Source: Kribbella caucasensis
GTDB taxonomy: Bacteria > Actinomycetota > Actinomycetes > Propionibacteriales > Kribbellaceae
Length of the DNA: 64,000 bases
Assembly: GCF_004361855.1 (NCBI RefSeq)
Contig: NZ_SNWQ01000001.1
Location: 744,001-808,000, forward strand
Direction: 5' to 3'
Shown here: piece by piece, positions 32,231 to 40,938 of the stretch
How the letters are laid out: each line of letters begins with the position of its first letter
Numbering within the stretch: position 1 is the stretch's first letter
Program-made: the position numbers and the translations under genes
Notes under the pieces: generated by a model
Databases searched by the model: none
What the model saw: only the letters and a program-made list of their open reading frames with translations
What the model was told of the DNA's origin: nothing

Positions 32231-33127
32231 TCACGTGCCGGGCGTCCAGGACCTCGGGGCGTCTGGGTGGCGGAGCGAGGCGATGCGACGGTCGGTCTCG
32301 TCTTTGAGTCGGGGTTCACGGACAAGCCGGCTGAGCAGCCAGGCGGTCATGCGGAACTCGCGCAGAGCGGCCAACACCCCGAACCCGTCCCACGACCGAA
32401 TATCCCAGCCGTACGCCCCGACGAAGGCGTCGTACTCGCGTTCGTCGTACCAGCCCAGCCGTAAGTAGACAGCCGATACGACGAGGTCCCACTCGCGTGG
32501 GCCGACGCTGAATCGCTCGAGATCCAACAACACGGCAACTCCATCGCTACCGCGGATCGCGTTCTTCCGGTTGGCGTCGCCGTGGATGACACACACCGGG
32601 AGTCCAGCACTCACCTGGGCGTACTCGTGCCGTAGCTCATCAAGCCGTTCAGCAAGGAAGCGACTGTCAGCACCGCTTAGCGCTGGCTCAGCGTCGGCGA
32701 GATGTTCCTGGAGGCGGACGAACGGGTCGAGCATGGGGATCTCGAAATTCGATGGCACTGGGAGATGGTGGAGCTGCCTGAGCAGTCGGGCGAGCTCGGC
32801 CGTACTGGCCATGGACGCATCGCGCACTTCGTGCCAGAACGTGACGACATGACCGTCGGTCGTCACGGGCTGATCGATCGTTTCCACGGGCCTCACGGCC
32901 GGCACTCCTTGGGCTGCGAGCCAGTTTCCGCTGCGCACCTCGCGCACCGCTCTGTCGCGGACTGCGGACCGCGCCACGCGGGCGACGATGCCGCCAGACA
33001 GGCGGAAGACCGCATTGTCGGCGATCGGCCCCAACAATTCGATCCTGGCATCCTGGATGGCAAGTTCGACGGCGACGGCACGAAGAGCCGCGAGTGCTGT
33101 CGTGTGCTCGAGCGGGCCGTCAGCCAT
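32231..33127 (-). CDS. Aminoglycoside phosphotransferase (APH)-family kinase
   Basis: The protein has 298 residues with the APH/choline-kinase fold: N-terminal sheet (LLGPIADNAVFRLSGGIVARVAR), catalytic loop HGDANRKN at 182-189 (Asp184) and the metal-binding Asp202 in LLDLERFSVGPREWD. It phosphorylates a small-molecule hydroxyl with ATP; the sequence does not say which. It lies convergent to the regulator, three bases apart, so it may belong to the RiPP locus, for instance as a resistance or tailoring kinase. That is only a possibility. Confidence 0.75.
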   Translation of the reverse strand: MADGPLEHTTALAALRAVAVELAIQDARIELLGPIADNAVFRLSGGIVARVARSAVRDRAVREVRSGNWLAAQGVPAVRPVETIDQPVTTDGHVVTFWHEVRDASMASTAELARLLRQLHHLPVPSNFEIPMLDPFVRLQEHLADAEPALSGADSRFLAERLDELRHEYAQVSAGLPVCVIHGDANRKNAIRGSDGVAVLLDLERFSVGPREWDLVVSAVYLRLGWYDEREYDAFVGAYGWDIRSWDGFGVLAALREFRMTAWLLSRLVREPRLKDETDRRIASLRHPDAPRSWTPGT

Positions 33128-33254
33128 GCTGGCAGTCTCCCATTCGGAAGACCACAGACGACCTGGTCAGCCGTGGTCGCCAGTTCGCGTCCTGCTGCAG
33201 ACAGCCGCAATCCTGTTCCGGTCTGACAGCCGTCGATACGGAAGGAGTCGGTAG

Positions 33255-34379
33255 ATGCCGGTTTTGCCTGAGTTCAAGCTGGAGACTTACTTCTCGCGGT
33301 GGGAGTTCAAAGCCCGCTATCACTTGACTGCTTCGGATGCGGAGACGCTGGCGGTGTCCGAGTTGTTGGAGATGGCGGATGAGGATGGGCGGCGGCGGTG
33401 GGAGTCGTTGGCGCTTGGGTACACCGAGACGCGGGGGTTGCCCGCGCTGCGCGAGGAGATCGCGGGCACGTACGAGGGCGTCGTACCGGAGGACGTGCTG
33501 TGTTTCGCGGGGGCTGAGGAGGCGATCTACCTTGCGATGCATGTGCTGCTGGATCCTGGTGATCACGCGGTTGTGTTGACGCCCAACTACCAGGCCGCCG
33601 AGACGATTCCGTTGTCGATCTGCGAGGTCACTGGGGTCGCGTTGCGGCCGGAGGACGACTGGGCGCTGGACGTCGATGCCATCGAGCGAGTACTACGGCC
33701 GACGACGCGGCTCGTGTCGGTCAACTTCCCGAACAACCCGACCGGCGCAGTACCGGAGTCGGCTGAATGGTTGCGACTCGTCCGGCTCTGTGAGGATCGC
33801 GGGATCATCCTGTTCAGCGACGAGGTCTATCGCGGGCTCGAAACTGGACCGTCCCTACCGCAGGCCGTCGACCTGTCGCCGACGGCGTTGTCCCTCAACG
33901 TGATGTCCAAGGCGTACGGGTTGCCGGGGCTGCGGATCGGGTGGATCGCCTGCCGCGATCGCTCGGTGCTGGAGAGGCTGGAGCGGGCCAAGCACTACAC
34001 GACGATCTGCAACTCCGCCCCGAGCGAGATCCTCGCGCTGATCGGGTTGCAGGCGCGGGACCGGATCCTCGAGCGCAACCGCGGGATCGTCGCCACGAAT
34101 CTGCCACTCTTCGACGCCTTCTTCGCGCAGTTCCCGGACCTGTTCGCGTGGAAGCCGCCGCAAGGTGGATGCGTGTGCTTCCCGCGATACCTCGGCGCGG
34201 ACGGCGTCGAGACGATGTGCGCGGAGCTGGTCGAGCAGGCCGGCGTTCTGTTGCTACCGGCGAGCATCTACGGGTCGGAGTTGACCGCGACCCCGGCCGA
34301 TCGGTTCCGCCTCGGGGTCGGCCGGCGAGGGCCCGAGGAAGCACTCGATCAGTGGTCGGCCTGGCTGAAGAAGCGCTGA
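33255..34379 (+). CDS. PLP-dependent aminotransferase, class I/II
   Basis: The protein has 374 residues. Fold-type I landmarks are NNPTG (160-164), the Asp of ILFSDEVYRG (189) and the PLP lysine Lys219 in MSKAYGLPGLRIGW. A substrate Arg is expected in the GVGRRG stretch near the end. The short N-terminus and the VYRGLE loop recall amino-acid aminotransferases of the capreomycidine-synthase-like branch as much as aspartate transaminase. The first ~170 bases are less GC-biased than neighbours. The amine donor is unknown. Confidence 0.8.
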   Translation: MPVLPEFKLETYFSRWEFKARYHLTASDAETLAVSELLEMADEDGRRRWESLALGYTETRGLPALREEIAGTYEGVVPEDVLCFAGAEEAIYLAMHVLLDPGDHAVVLTPNYQAAETIPLSICEVTGVALRPEDDWALDVDAIERVLRPTTRLVSVNFPNNPTGAVPESAEWLRLVRLCEDRGIILFSDEVYRGLETGPSLPQAVDLSPTALSLNVMSKAYGLPGLRIGWIACRDRSVLERLERAKHYTTICNSAPSEILALIGLQARDRILERNRGIVATNLPLFDAFFAQFPDLFAWKPPQGGCVCFPRYLGADGVETMCAELVEQAGVLLLPASIYGSELTATPADRFRLGVGRRGPEEALDQWSAWLKKR

Positions 34380-34655
34380 AGGGCCAACTGGTTCGTTTTG
34401 CAGTAGACCAGTTCGTAAATTGGTAGGTTGCGCTATCTGCAACGCAGACTGCTGATAATGCTGCACCAGACACCCAATGCGGAGCCTCTCCGACTGACTG
34501 CGCTCGCACGACTTAGTAACGGACACTCCCGAACTATTGACGCGTCAGTCGCGCCTGGGCAATTCTCTACGCCACCGAACGAACAGGTTCATACCAGTCA
34601 GCCGGCCGCCAGACCCGGCTCTCCGCCAGAGGTGATCCATGAAGTTCCGTTCTCA
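34380..34655. other. Upstream region of the sugar importer with a possible operator
   Basis: Near 34388-34425 ACTGGT and ACCAGT form an inverted repeat inside AACTGGTTCG and ACCAGTTCG, and the local sequence is AT-rich. No gene is credible here. A promoter for the importer is expected but none is clear. Confidence 0.4.
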
Positions 34656-34820
34656 AGGGCATGTCTGCTCATCCCCTGCGTGCTGCGCGGCACTCGGCAC
34701 GGCATCTCGCCGCACTGGAGCAAAGGCCACGATGCGCCGCATCGCTGCCTTCGCTCCAGCACGCCGAGCTACCGCACCGAGCACCTGCTCGCGACTGCAG
34801 GGGATGAGCAGACACGCCCT
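34656..34820. repeat. Long imperfect palindrome (~165 bases) covering the start of the sugar-binding protein gene
   Basis: The outer 24 bases at each end (34656-34679 and 34797-34820) are complementary with one mismatch; the 18-base TGTCTGCTCATCCCCTGC at 34662 is matched perfectly at 34797-34814. Inner parts also pair: CTGGAGCAAAGGC with GCCTTCGCTCCAG (one mismatch), and CGATGCG/CGCATCG at 34730-34744 forms the tip. The right arm contains the AGGGG and the ATG (34804) of the next gene, so an RNA hairpin would bury its start. It may be a small palindromic insertion or a leader control structure. Confidence 0.75.
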
Positions 34821-36069
34821 CGCCACTGCCGCTGTCGCGGCCCTCTCGCTCACCGCGATCGCCGCGTGTGGCTCCTCGGACGGTGGCAGCGACGCCGCGC
34901 CCGGCCCGACCACGATCGACGTGTGGCTGATGAAGGGCAGCGTCTCCGACGACTTCCTCAAGCGGTTCACCGACGACTTCGCCGCCAAGCACACCGACGT
35001 CAAGCTGAACGTGCAGATCCAGGAGTGGAACGGGATCGGCCCGAAGATCATCGGCGCGCTGGCCAGCAAGGACGCGCCCGACGTGATCGAGGTCGGCAAC
35101 ACCCAGGTCCCGCAGTACTCGGCCTCCGGCGGCGTGGTGGACCTGACCGACAAGTTGGCCGACCTCAAGGGTGACGACTGGATCGAGGGCCTGGCCGGGC
35201 CGGGCAACTACGAGGGCAAGCAGTACGGCATCCCGTACTACGCCGCGAACCGGGTCGTCGTCTACCGCAAGGACCTGTTCCAGGCCGCCGGGATCACCAC
35301 GCCGCCGAAGACCCGGGAGGAGTGGCTGGCCGCCACCGCCAAGCTGAACACCGGCGGCAACCAGGGCATCTACCTGCCCGGCCAGAACTTCTACGTGCTG
35401 GCCGGCTTCATCTGGGACGAGGGCGGCGATCTCGCGGTCAAGGACGGCGACAGCTGGAAGGGTGCGCTGTCCACACCCGAGGCGCTGAAGGGGATCGAGT
35501 TCTACAAGCAGATCCAGGCGCTCGGCAAGGGCCCGAAGGACTCCGACGAAGCGAAGCCGACTCAGACCGACGTGTTCGCGCAAGGCAAGGTCGCGCAGAT
35601 GATCGCGGTGCCCGGTGCGGCTGAGCTGATCGCGCAGGCGAACCCGGCGCTCAAGGACAAGCTGGGCTTCTTCCCGATCCCCGGAAAGGCGGCCGACAAG
35701 CCGGGTGCCGTCTTCACCGGTGGGTCCGACCTGATCATCCCGGAGGCTTCGGACGCCCACGACGCGGCCTACACGTTCATCAAGGAGCTGGCCGGTGAGC
35801 AGTGGCAGGTCGACCTGGCCAAGTCGATGAAGTACGTGCCGAACCGGACCAGCCTGGCCTCCCAGGTCGGCGCGGACGAGGGTACCCAGGCGATGGCGGC
35901 CGGCGCCGCGAACGGCCAGGCGACGCCGAACTCGCCGAACTGGGCCGCGGTCGAGGCGAAGAACCCGATCAAGGAGTACCTGACCAAGGTGCTGACCGGC
36001 GGTGACCCGGCCGCGGCGGCGAAGGCGGCCGACGCGATCATCACCGATGCCCTGAACTCCGGGAAGTAA
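34804..36069 (+). CDS. Sugar ABC transporter substrate-binding lipoprotein
   Basis: The protein has 421 residues from ATG 34804, whose start makes a normal lipoprotein signal (RHALATAAVAALSLTAIAAC, lipobox Cys near 22). A longer ORF from 34639 is possible but lies in the palindrome. The mature protein has the MalE/UgpB class I solute-binding layout (TTIDVWLMKGSVSDDFLKRFTDDF, DVIEVGNTQVPQY, GIPYYAANRVVVYRKDLF). It captures an oligosaccharide or sugar for the two permeases that follow after four bases. The ATPase is not encoded here; a shared MsiK-type ATPase is the rule in actinobacteria. Confidence 0.88.
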   Translation: MSRHALATAAVAALSLTAIAACGSSDGGSDAAPGPTTIDVWLMKGSVSDDFLKRFTDDFAAKHTDVKLNVQIQEWNGIGPKIIGALASKDAPDVIEVGNTQVPQYSASGGVVDLTDKLADLKGDDWIEGLAGPGNYEGKQYGIPYYAANRVVVYRKDLFQAAGITTPPKTREEWLAATAKLNTGGNQGIYLPGQNFYVLAGFIWDEGGDLAVKDGDSWKGALSTPEALKGIEFYKQIQALGKGPKDSDEAKPTQTDVFAQGKVAQMIAVPGAAELIAQANPALKDKLGFFPIPGKAADKPGAVFTGGSDLIIPEASDAHDAAYTFIKELAGEQWQVDLAKSMKYVPNRTSLASQVGADEGTQAMAAGAANGQATPNSPNWAAVEAKNPIKEYLTKVLTGGDPAAAAKAADAIITDALNSGK

Positions 36070-36073
36070 CACC

Positions 36074-37045
36074 GTGGCCGTGGTTCAGGCTGAGAGGACC
36101 ACCGCGGACGCCCCCACTGCCCCGACCAAACCGGTCGGGGACAGGCGGGGGCGTCCCCTGTGGGTCCGCCTACTGCCCTATCTGCTGGTCGCGCCGACGC
36201 TGCTCGGTACGGCGTACCTGCTGGTCTACCCGATGGTGCGGAACCTGCTGATCTCGTTCCAGAAGTTCGGCATCGGGCAACTGATCCGGGGCGGCGCCGA
36301 GTTCGTCGGCATCGACAACTACCGGGAGATCTTCACCGACGACAAGTTCTGGTCGGTGGTCGGCCGGACGTTCGTGTTCACCGCGATCAACGTCGGCCTG
36401 ATCATGGTCCTGTCCACGCTGGTCGCGCTGCTGATCAACGCGCTCGACAGGTGGATGCGGCTGACCGTGATGGGCGGGCTGGTGCTGGCCTGGGCGATTC
36501 CGGTGCTGGCGGCAACGACCGTGTTCCAGTGGTTGTTCCAGTCCCAGCTCGGAGTCGTGAACTGGGCGCTCGTACAGCTCGGGTTCGAGCAGTTCGACGG
36601 GCACGCGTGGTTCGCGGACGGCCGGTCGACGTTCGCGATCATCGTCGTCCTGATCGTCTGGCAGTCGGTCCCGTTCGCCGCCCTGACCCTGTACGCCGCG
36701 ATGACGACCGTACCCCGGGAGCTCTACGAGTCGGCCCAGATCGACGGGGCCGGGCCGGTGAAGATCTTCCGGCTGATCACGTTCCCGATCCTGCGGCCGA
36801 TGTTCGGGCTGATCCTCTGTCTGGAGGTGATCTGGGTGTTCAAGAGCTTCGTCCAGATCTGGGTGATCAGCCAGGGCGGTCCGGGTGACGCGACGCTGAC
36901 GTTGCCGGTGTACGCGTACCAGATCGCCCAGTCGCTGAACCGGTACGACCTGGGCGCGGCGATCTCGGTGGTCACTGTTGTGCTGCTGACGCTGGTGCTG
37001 CTCGCGTACTTCCGGCAGATGTTCAAGGAAGAAGGTGAACTGTGA
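36074..37045 (+). CDS. Sugar ABC transporter permease, MalF type
   Basis: The protein has 323 residues with six membrane spans and the EAA loop ELYESAQIDGAGPVKIFRLITFPIL, which docks to the ATPase. The N-terminal spans LVAPTLLGTAYLLVYPMVRNLLISF are typical of the MalF/UgpA group. It begins at GTG four bases after the binding-protein gene and shares GTGA with the next permease. Confidence 0.9.
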   Translation: MAVVQAERTTADAPTAPTKPVGDRRGRPLWVRLLPYLLVAPTLLGTAYLLVYPMVRNLLISFQKFGIGQLIRGGAEFVGIDNYREIFTDDKFWSVVGRTFVFTAINVGLIMVLSTLVALLINALDRWMRLTVMGGLVLAWAIPVLAATTVFQWLFQSQLGVVNWALVQLGFEQFDGHAWFADGRSTFAIIVVLIVWQSVPFAALTLYAAMTTVPRELYESAQIDGAGPVKIFRLITFPILRPMFGLILCLEVIWVFKSFVQIWVISQGGPGDATLTLPVYAYQIAQSLNRYDLGAAISVVTVVLLTLVLLAYFRQMFKEEGEL

Positions 37046-37875
37046 GGACCCGCCTGCACCGCCGGGTGCTGCTCAACCTGCTCGGTCTCGGCGTCTTCGC
37101 CTTCTCGGTCTTCCCCGTCTACTGGATGGTGCTGACCGCGTTCAAACCGACCAAGGACATCCAGGCGGAGACGCCGTCGTTCCTGCCGGTTCATGTCACC
37201 TTCAGCCATTTCAGTACGGCGGTGCACGCCGACGGGTTCTGGTTGTTCTGGCGGAACTCGGCCTTCGTGGCTGTCACCGGCGTACTGCTTGCGTTGGTGG
37301 TGGCGTGTCTGGCCGCGTTCGCGGTCGCGCGGATGAAGTGGAAGGGACGGCAGGCGTTCATCCTGATGGTGTTCGTCGCCCAGATGACGCCGTGGGAGGC
37401 GTTGCTGATCCCGATGTACGTGATCGCGCGCGATACGGACATGCTGGACAAGTTGCCGACGCTGACGTTGATCTACTTCATGATGACGTTGCCGTTCACC
37501 ATCGTGACGTTGCGCGGATTCCTGAACGCGATCCCGGCCGAGCTCGAGGAAGCCGGGCAGGTCGACGGGTGCAACCAGTTCCAGGCGTTCCGGCGGATCG
37601 TCTTCCCGCTGCTCGCGCCCGGGTTGCTGTCGACGTCGCTGTTCGGGTTCATCACCGCGTGGAACGAGTTCGCCTTCGCCAACCTGCTGATCATCAAGGA
37701 GCAGGACCAGCGCACGCTGCCGGTCTGGCTGTCGTCGTTCAGCAACACTTTCGGCACCGACTGGGGTGCCACGATGGCGGCGGCCACCCTCTTCATGCTG
37801 CCCGTCCTGCTGATTTTCCTGGTCCTCCAAGGCAGGGTGACGACAGGCGTCGCGGCCGGCGCCGTGAAGGGCTGA
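37042..37875 (+). CDS. Sugar ABC transporter permease, MalG type
   Basis: The protein has 277 residues from a GTG overlapping the previous stop by four bases. Spans such as VLLNLLGLGVFAFSVFPVYWMVLTAF and the EAA loop ELEEAGQVDGCNQFQAFRRIVFPLL mark the MalG/UgpE group. With the MalF-type partner it forms the channel of the importer. Confidence 0.9.
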   Translation: MRTRLHRRVLLNLLGLGVFAFSVFPVYWMVLTAFKPTKDIQAETPSFLPVHVTFSHFSTAVHADGFWLFWRNSAFVAVTGVLLALVVACLAAFAVARMKWKGRQAFILMVFVAQMTPWEALLIPMYVIARDTDMLDKLPTLTLIYFMMTLPFTIVTLRGFLNAIPAELEEAGQVDGCNQFQAFRRIVFPLLAPGLLSTSLFGFITAWNEFAFANLLIIKEQDQRTLPVWLSSFSNTFGTDWGATMAAATLFMLPVLLIFLVLQGRVTTGVAAGAVKG

Positions 37876-38301
37876 TGGCTGCTGGTTCAGCTAATGGTCA
37901 GTACCGTGAGACGGCCCCCGTAAGCCATGGACATTCCGTTCCGAACTGAGTACGGTCCGTAACGGCGTCCGCACCACGCCACCAGGAGAGGACCTCAGGT
38001 CCACTCCCCACCAGTCGGTGAGGTGCTGCCCGCCAGTGGCGCCTCGCTGGTGGATGGGCGAGCGGATCCCGGTAGCGGCCGGGATTCGATGGGGGCCCAT
38101 GCACCTAGGTGGGGCGGGCCGAGCGCGGTCATCCGACCATCGCGCTCCCCGCCCCACCGACTCAAAAGCCAAACCCGCCCGCCTCGCGTCCCCCGTCTCG
38201 GCCTTGCCGAGCGACTCAGAAATTTCCTGTTCCTGCCCCCCAACGCACCAGCGCACCTCTTCGTCTAGCTTGGCGACAGGAAACATCGAGGGACGGTGCT
38301 G
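37876..38301. other. Gene-poor 426-base region with a large hairpin
   Basis: The notable feature is a stem at 38108-38158: GGTGGGGCGGG pairs with CCCGCCCCACC, and inside it GAGCGCG pairs with CGCGCTC, giving about 20 base pairs around a short loop. No T-run follows. It may terminate the importer transcript or control the sigma-factor gene 150 bases later. A 24-codon ORF at 37875-37949 overlaps the importer's stop but has no family support. Confidence 0.5.
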
Positions 38302-38799
38302 GTGGCTGATTGGGAAAGCACGTTCGCCGAGCTGGTCGCGGTCCGCGGCCCGGCGTTGCGCGCACACGCTTACCTGCTCACCGGGAACCCGGGAACCGCC
38401 GGCGACCTGGTGCAGGAGGCGCTGCTGCGGGTCTTCGGCCGGTTGCGGGTGGGTACCGATATCGAGCAGCTCGAGGGATACGTGCGGCGGGCGATTCTCA
38501 ACCTGTACGTCGACGATCGGCGGCGGGCGAAGAAGTGGCATGAGACCCGCCATCTACTGGTCGACCAGGCCGCGCACGACGACGACCACCTGGTCACGGC
38601 GAACGCGGTCCGCCAAGCACTGTCCGACCTGTCACCCAAACAGCGCGCCTGCGTGGTGCTGCGGTACTACGAGGACCTCTCCGTCCTCGAGATCGCGGAC
38701 CAGCTCGGGTGTGCCGAGGGCACGGTGAAACGGCACCTAGCCGATGCGAGAACCAGGTTGGCCGCGCAGCTCGGCGTGACAGAGGAGAGTGTGCAATGA
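38302..38799 (+). CDS. ECF RNA polymerase sigma factor, SigE family
   Basis: The protein has 165 residues from GTG 38302, eight bases after GAGGGA; a GTG at 38296 is too close to that site. Region 2 (GPALRAHAYLLTGNPGTAGDLVQEALLRVFGRL) and region 4 (ALSDLSPKQRACVVLRYYEDLSVLEIADQLGCAEGTVKRHLADARTRL) are complete. It recruits RNA polymerase to a small regulon. The next gene overlaps by ATGA and encodes a membrane protein, the usual place for an anti-sigma factor. Confidence 0.88.
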   Translation: MADWESTFAELVAVRGPALRAHAYLLTGNPGTAGDLVQEALLRVFGRLRVGTDIEQLEGYVRRAILNLYVDDRRRAKKWHETRHLLVDQAAHDDDHLVTANAVRQALSDLSPKQRACVVLRYYEDLSVLEIADQLGCAEGTVKRHLADARTRLAAQLGVTEESVQ

Positions 38800-39497
38800 G
38801 TTCGAAGGATCTGAAGGATCTGCTCGGCGCTGTCGCCGACGAAGGGCGCGACACCGTGGACCTGGACGAGCGCCACCTGGTCGGCAAGATCCGTACCCGC
38901 CGTCGCCGGCAGCGGGTGATCGTCAGCGCCGCCAGCGTCGGCACAGCCGCCGTGATCGCCGCCGCAGCCGTCGCCATCGTCCCGAACCTCGGCAACCAGG
39001 AGCCCGATGTGGCCTCCGGGACGGGGCTCTCCGCGACCGGAATCGCCGGTATCGGGAGAGGGGCGAGCTGTGGTGCCGCTGTCAGTGGCGCGCCTCGTGC
39101 GGATTCACCCATGAAGCTCGATGTGGTCGGCCCGGTCCAGCCGGGCGCGAACGCTGACTTCGCGACGATCGACATGCAGGTCACCAACACCGGCAGTGCG
39201 GCAGTCGACGCGATCACCGGCGCAGGCGCGGAGATCACCGTGGTGCAGAGCGGTGTGGTCGTCGCGACGCCTGCCGCGGTGCGCGCGAAGGGCTATCCGG
39301 CGAAGCTTCAGCCTGGCGGGTCGGAGAAGTACGAGGCCACTGTCAGCCTGCGCCGATGCGATGCGGCATCGACGCAGACCGGACAGCGGCTGGCGGCGGG
39401 GAGCTACCAGCTCTATGCCACCAAGAACTTCAGCCCGACCGACGGGGGCCAGATCGTGGAGATCCAGGGTGGCCCTTGGGCGGTCGAGCTGAAGTGA
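38796..39497 (+). CDS. Membrane-anchored protein coupled to the sigma factor (possible anti-sigma factor)
   Basis: The protein has 233 residues from the ATG overlapping the sigma stop. A cytoplasmic tail (about 1-42: LKDLLGAVADEGRDTVDLDERHLVGKI) precedes one membrane span (VIVSAASVGTAAVIAAAAVAIVP) and an extracytoplasmic beta-rich domain (MKLDVVGPVQPGANADFATIDMQVTNTG). No zinc-anti-sigma HxxxCxxC motif is present. Partnership with the sigma factor is inferred from coupling and topology only. Confidence 0.65.
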   Translation: MSSKDLKDLLGAVADEGRDTVDLDERHLVGKIRTRRRRQRVIVSAASVGTAAVIAAAAVAIVPNLGNQEPDVASGTGLSATGIAGIGRGASCGAAVSGAPRADSPMKLDVVGPVQPGANADFATIDMQVTNTGSAAVDAITGAGAEITVVQSGVVVATPAAVRAKGYPAKLQPGGSEKYEATVSLRRCDAASTQTGQRLAAGSYQLYATKNFSPTDGGQIVEIQGGPWAVELK

Positions 39498-39506
39498 TTT
39501 CCTGAC

Positions 39507-40694
39507 CTACTTGATCGCGATGCTCGCTCTGAAGACGGACCGGATGGTGGTCCATCTCTCGGCGTACATCACTTCGTCCGCGTGGGCGATGTGCATACCC
39601 CGGATCTGTACCGTCCCGCGGACGTACTGGTACAGCGGTGCTCCGGAGTCACCACCCTCGCCCGCCGGACCCTCGTAGGAGATCAGTTCCACCGTGCAGC
39701 CCGCTTCGTCGCAGAACTGGGCATGCAAGCTGGTGACCACCTGCGAGCACTTCTCGTACGTCGTCTGGCCGCTGCGGCAGTACGCCGCGCCGACCGCGGG
39801 GTCGGACGCGCCACTGACCAGAATCGTCCGGCCGGTCGAGCCGCCGACATAGATCACCGAGCCGTAGCTGCCACCGCCGACGGCCTCGAAATCGTAGTAC
39901 GGGAAGCTCGCCCGGTTGCGGACCGTGCCCCAGAGCTGCTCGCCACCGGTCGAGAAGACCCGCTGGCGAAGAGCGAAGCAGTGCCCGGCGGTGATCATGT
40001 AGCGGGCGCTGGAGACGATGGTGAATCCACTGGTGCAGACGCCGCTGCCGTTGGTGATCGATGCACCACCACGGTGCGGAGCCGGGTCACTCTGCCGGCT
40101 GTCCCGGCCGACGTCGCCGTACTTGGCCTGTAGCAGGACCGGGTACTTGGCGAGCAACGGCTTCATCGTCTCGGCCGGTGCGTTGGTCGTCACCGACATC
40201 GCGTCGCGCTGGGCGTCGTAGTGGAAGCCGTACGCGTACTTCTTCGCGTCGGCCTTCCACTGGCGGCCTTCCAGCGCGGTGCGGATCGCGGTCAGCTCGG
40301 CCTTCGTCGCTCGGCTCTGCTGGACCTTGGTGTCGGCGCCGGCGACGCGGGCGGAGTTGGCGCTTGCCTTGGCGTTGCGCGGCATCCGGACCACATACTT
40401 GCCGGTCGTCTTGTCGTAGTAGACGCCCAGACCGCCGACCTTCTTCGCGTAGTCGTCGACCTGGCTGAACTGTTTCTCTTGTGCCGTCTGCGGACCGTCG
40501 GGTGCCGTGGCGGCGGCTTCCTCCTTCTGTGCTCGGGCGGCTGCCAGTGCGGCCGCATCCGCCGGGTCGGGCGCCGTAGCCGCGGTCGAGTCGAGTGGCT
40601 GGGCCACCGACGGCTGCCCGGCGAGCACAAGCCCGCCGATGCCGACCGAGACAAAGGCGACCGCCAGCGACAGCGATCTCCTGGTGAAACGCAT
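39507..40694 (-). CDS. Secreted chymotrypsin-fold (S1) serine protease
   Basis: The protein has 395 residues from ATG 40694 (GGGAG ahead); the longer ORF is rejected. A Sec signal (SLSLAVAFVSVGIGGLVLAGQ) is followed by a ~180-residue pro-region (YYDKTTGKYVVRMPRNA to KYPVLLQAKYG) resembling alpha-lytic-type propeptides. The mature domain has His238 (ITAGHCF), Asp268 (YYDFEAV) and Ser350 (GDSGAPL), all intact. It probably activates itself after secretion. It is divergent from a secreted endonuclease, suggesting a shared extracellular scavenging role. Confidence 0.88.
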   Translation of the reverse strand: MRFTRRSLSLAVAFVSVGIGGLVLAGQPSVAQPLDSTAATAPDPADAAALAAARAQKEEAAATAPDGPQTAQEKQFSQVDDYAKKVGGLGVYYDKTTGKYVVRMPRNAKASANSARVAGADTKVQQSRATKAELTAIRTALEGRQWKADAKKYAYGFHYDAQRDAMSVTTNAPAETMKPLLAKYPVLLQAKYGDVGRDSRQSDPAPHRGGASITNGSGVCTSGFTIVSSARYMITAGHCFALRQRVFSTGGEQLWGTVRNRASFPYYDFEAVGGGSYGSVIYVGGSTGRTILVSGASDPAVGAAYCRSGQTTYEKCSQVVTSLHAQFCDEAGCTVELISYEGPAGEGGDSGAPLYQYVRGTVQIRGMHIAHADEVMYAERWTTIRSVFRASIAIK

Positions 40695-40938
40695 TCGCTC
40701 CCACTCCCCAGAAATGTTCGGGCAAGGTGCTGAAGCTGCAGTCTGCCGAACCAGGGGTGCGGTGCGGCCACAGAGGCAGGAACCTGACACCTCGACGTCG
40801 TCCGATGGTGGACAACTATTCCTGCATCGGACGTTCACCACAGTCCCTGAAGGGGCAGACTGACCGGCGAAGCATTCCACACTTGCCGTGATTCGACACC
40901 TACTGCCCGTGATTCCACCGCCCCGTGGGAGACCCGCC

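Noticed and set aside
37875..37949. 24-codon ORF after the importer
   Set aside because: No ribosome site beyond the importer's own stop, no family, and too short to judge.
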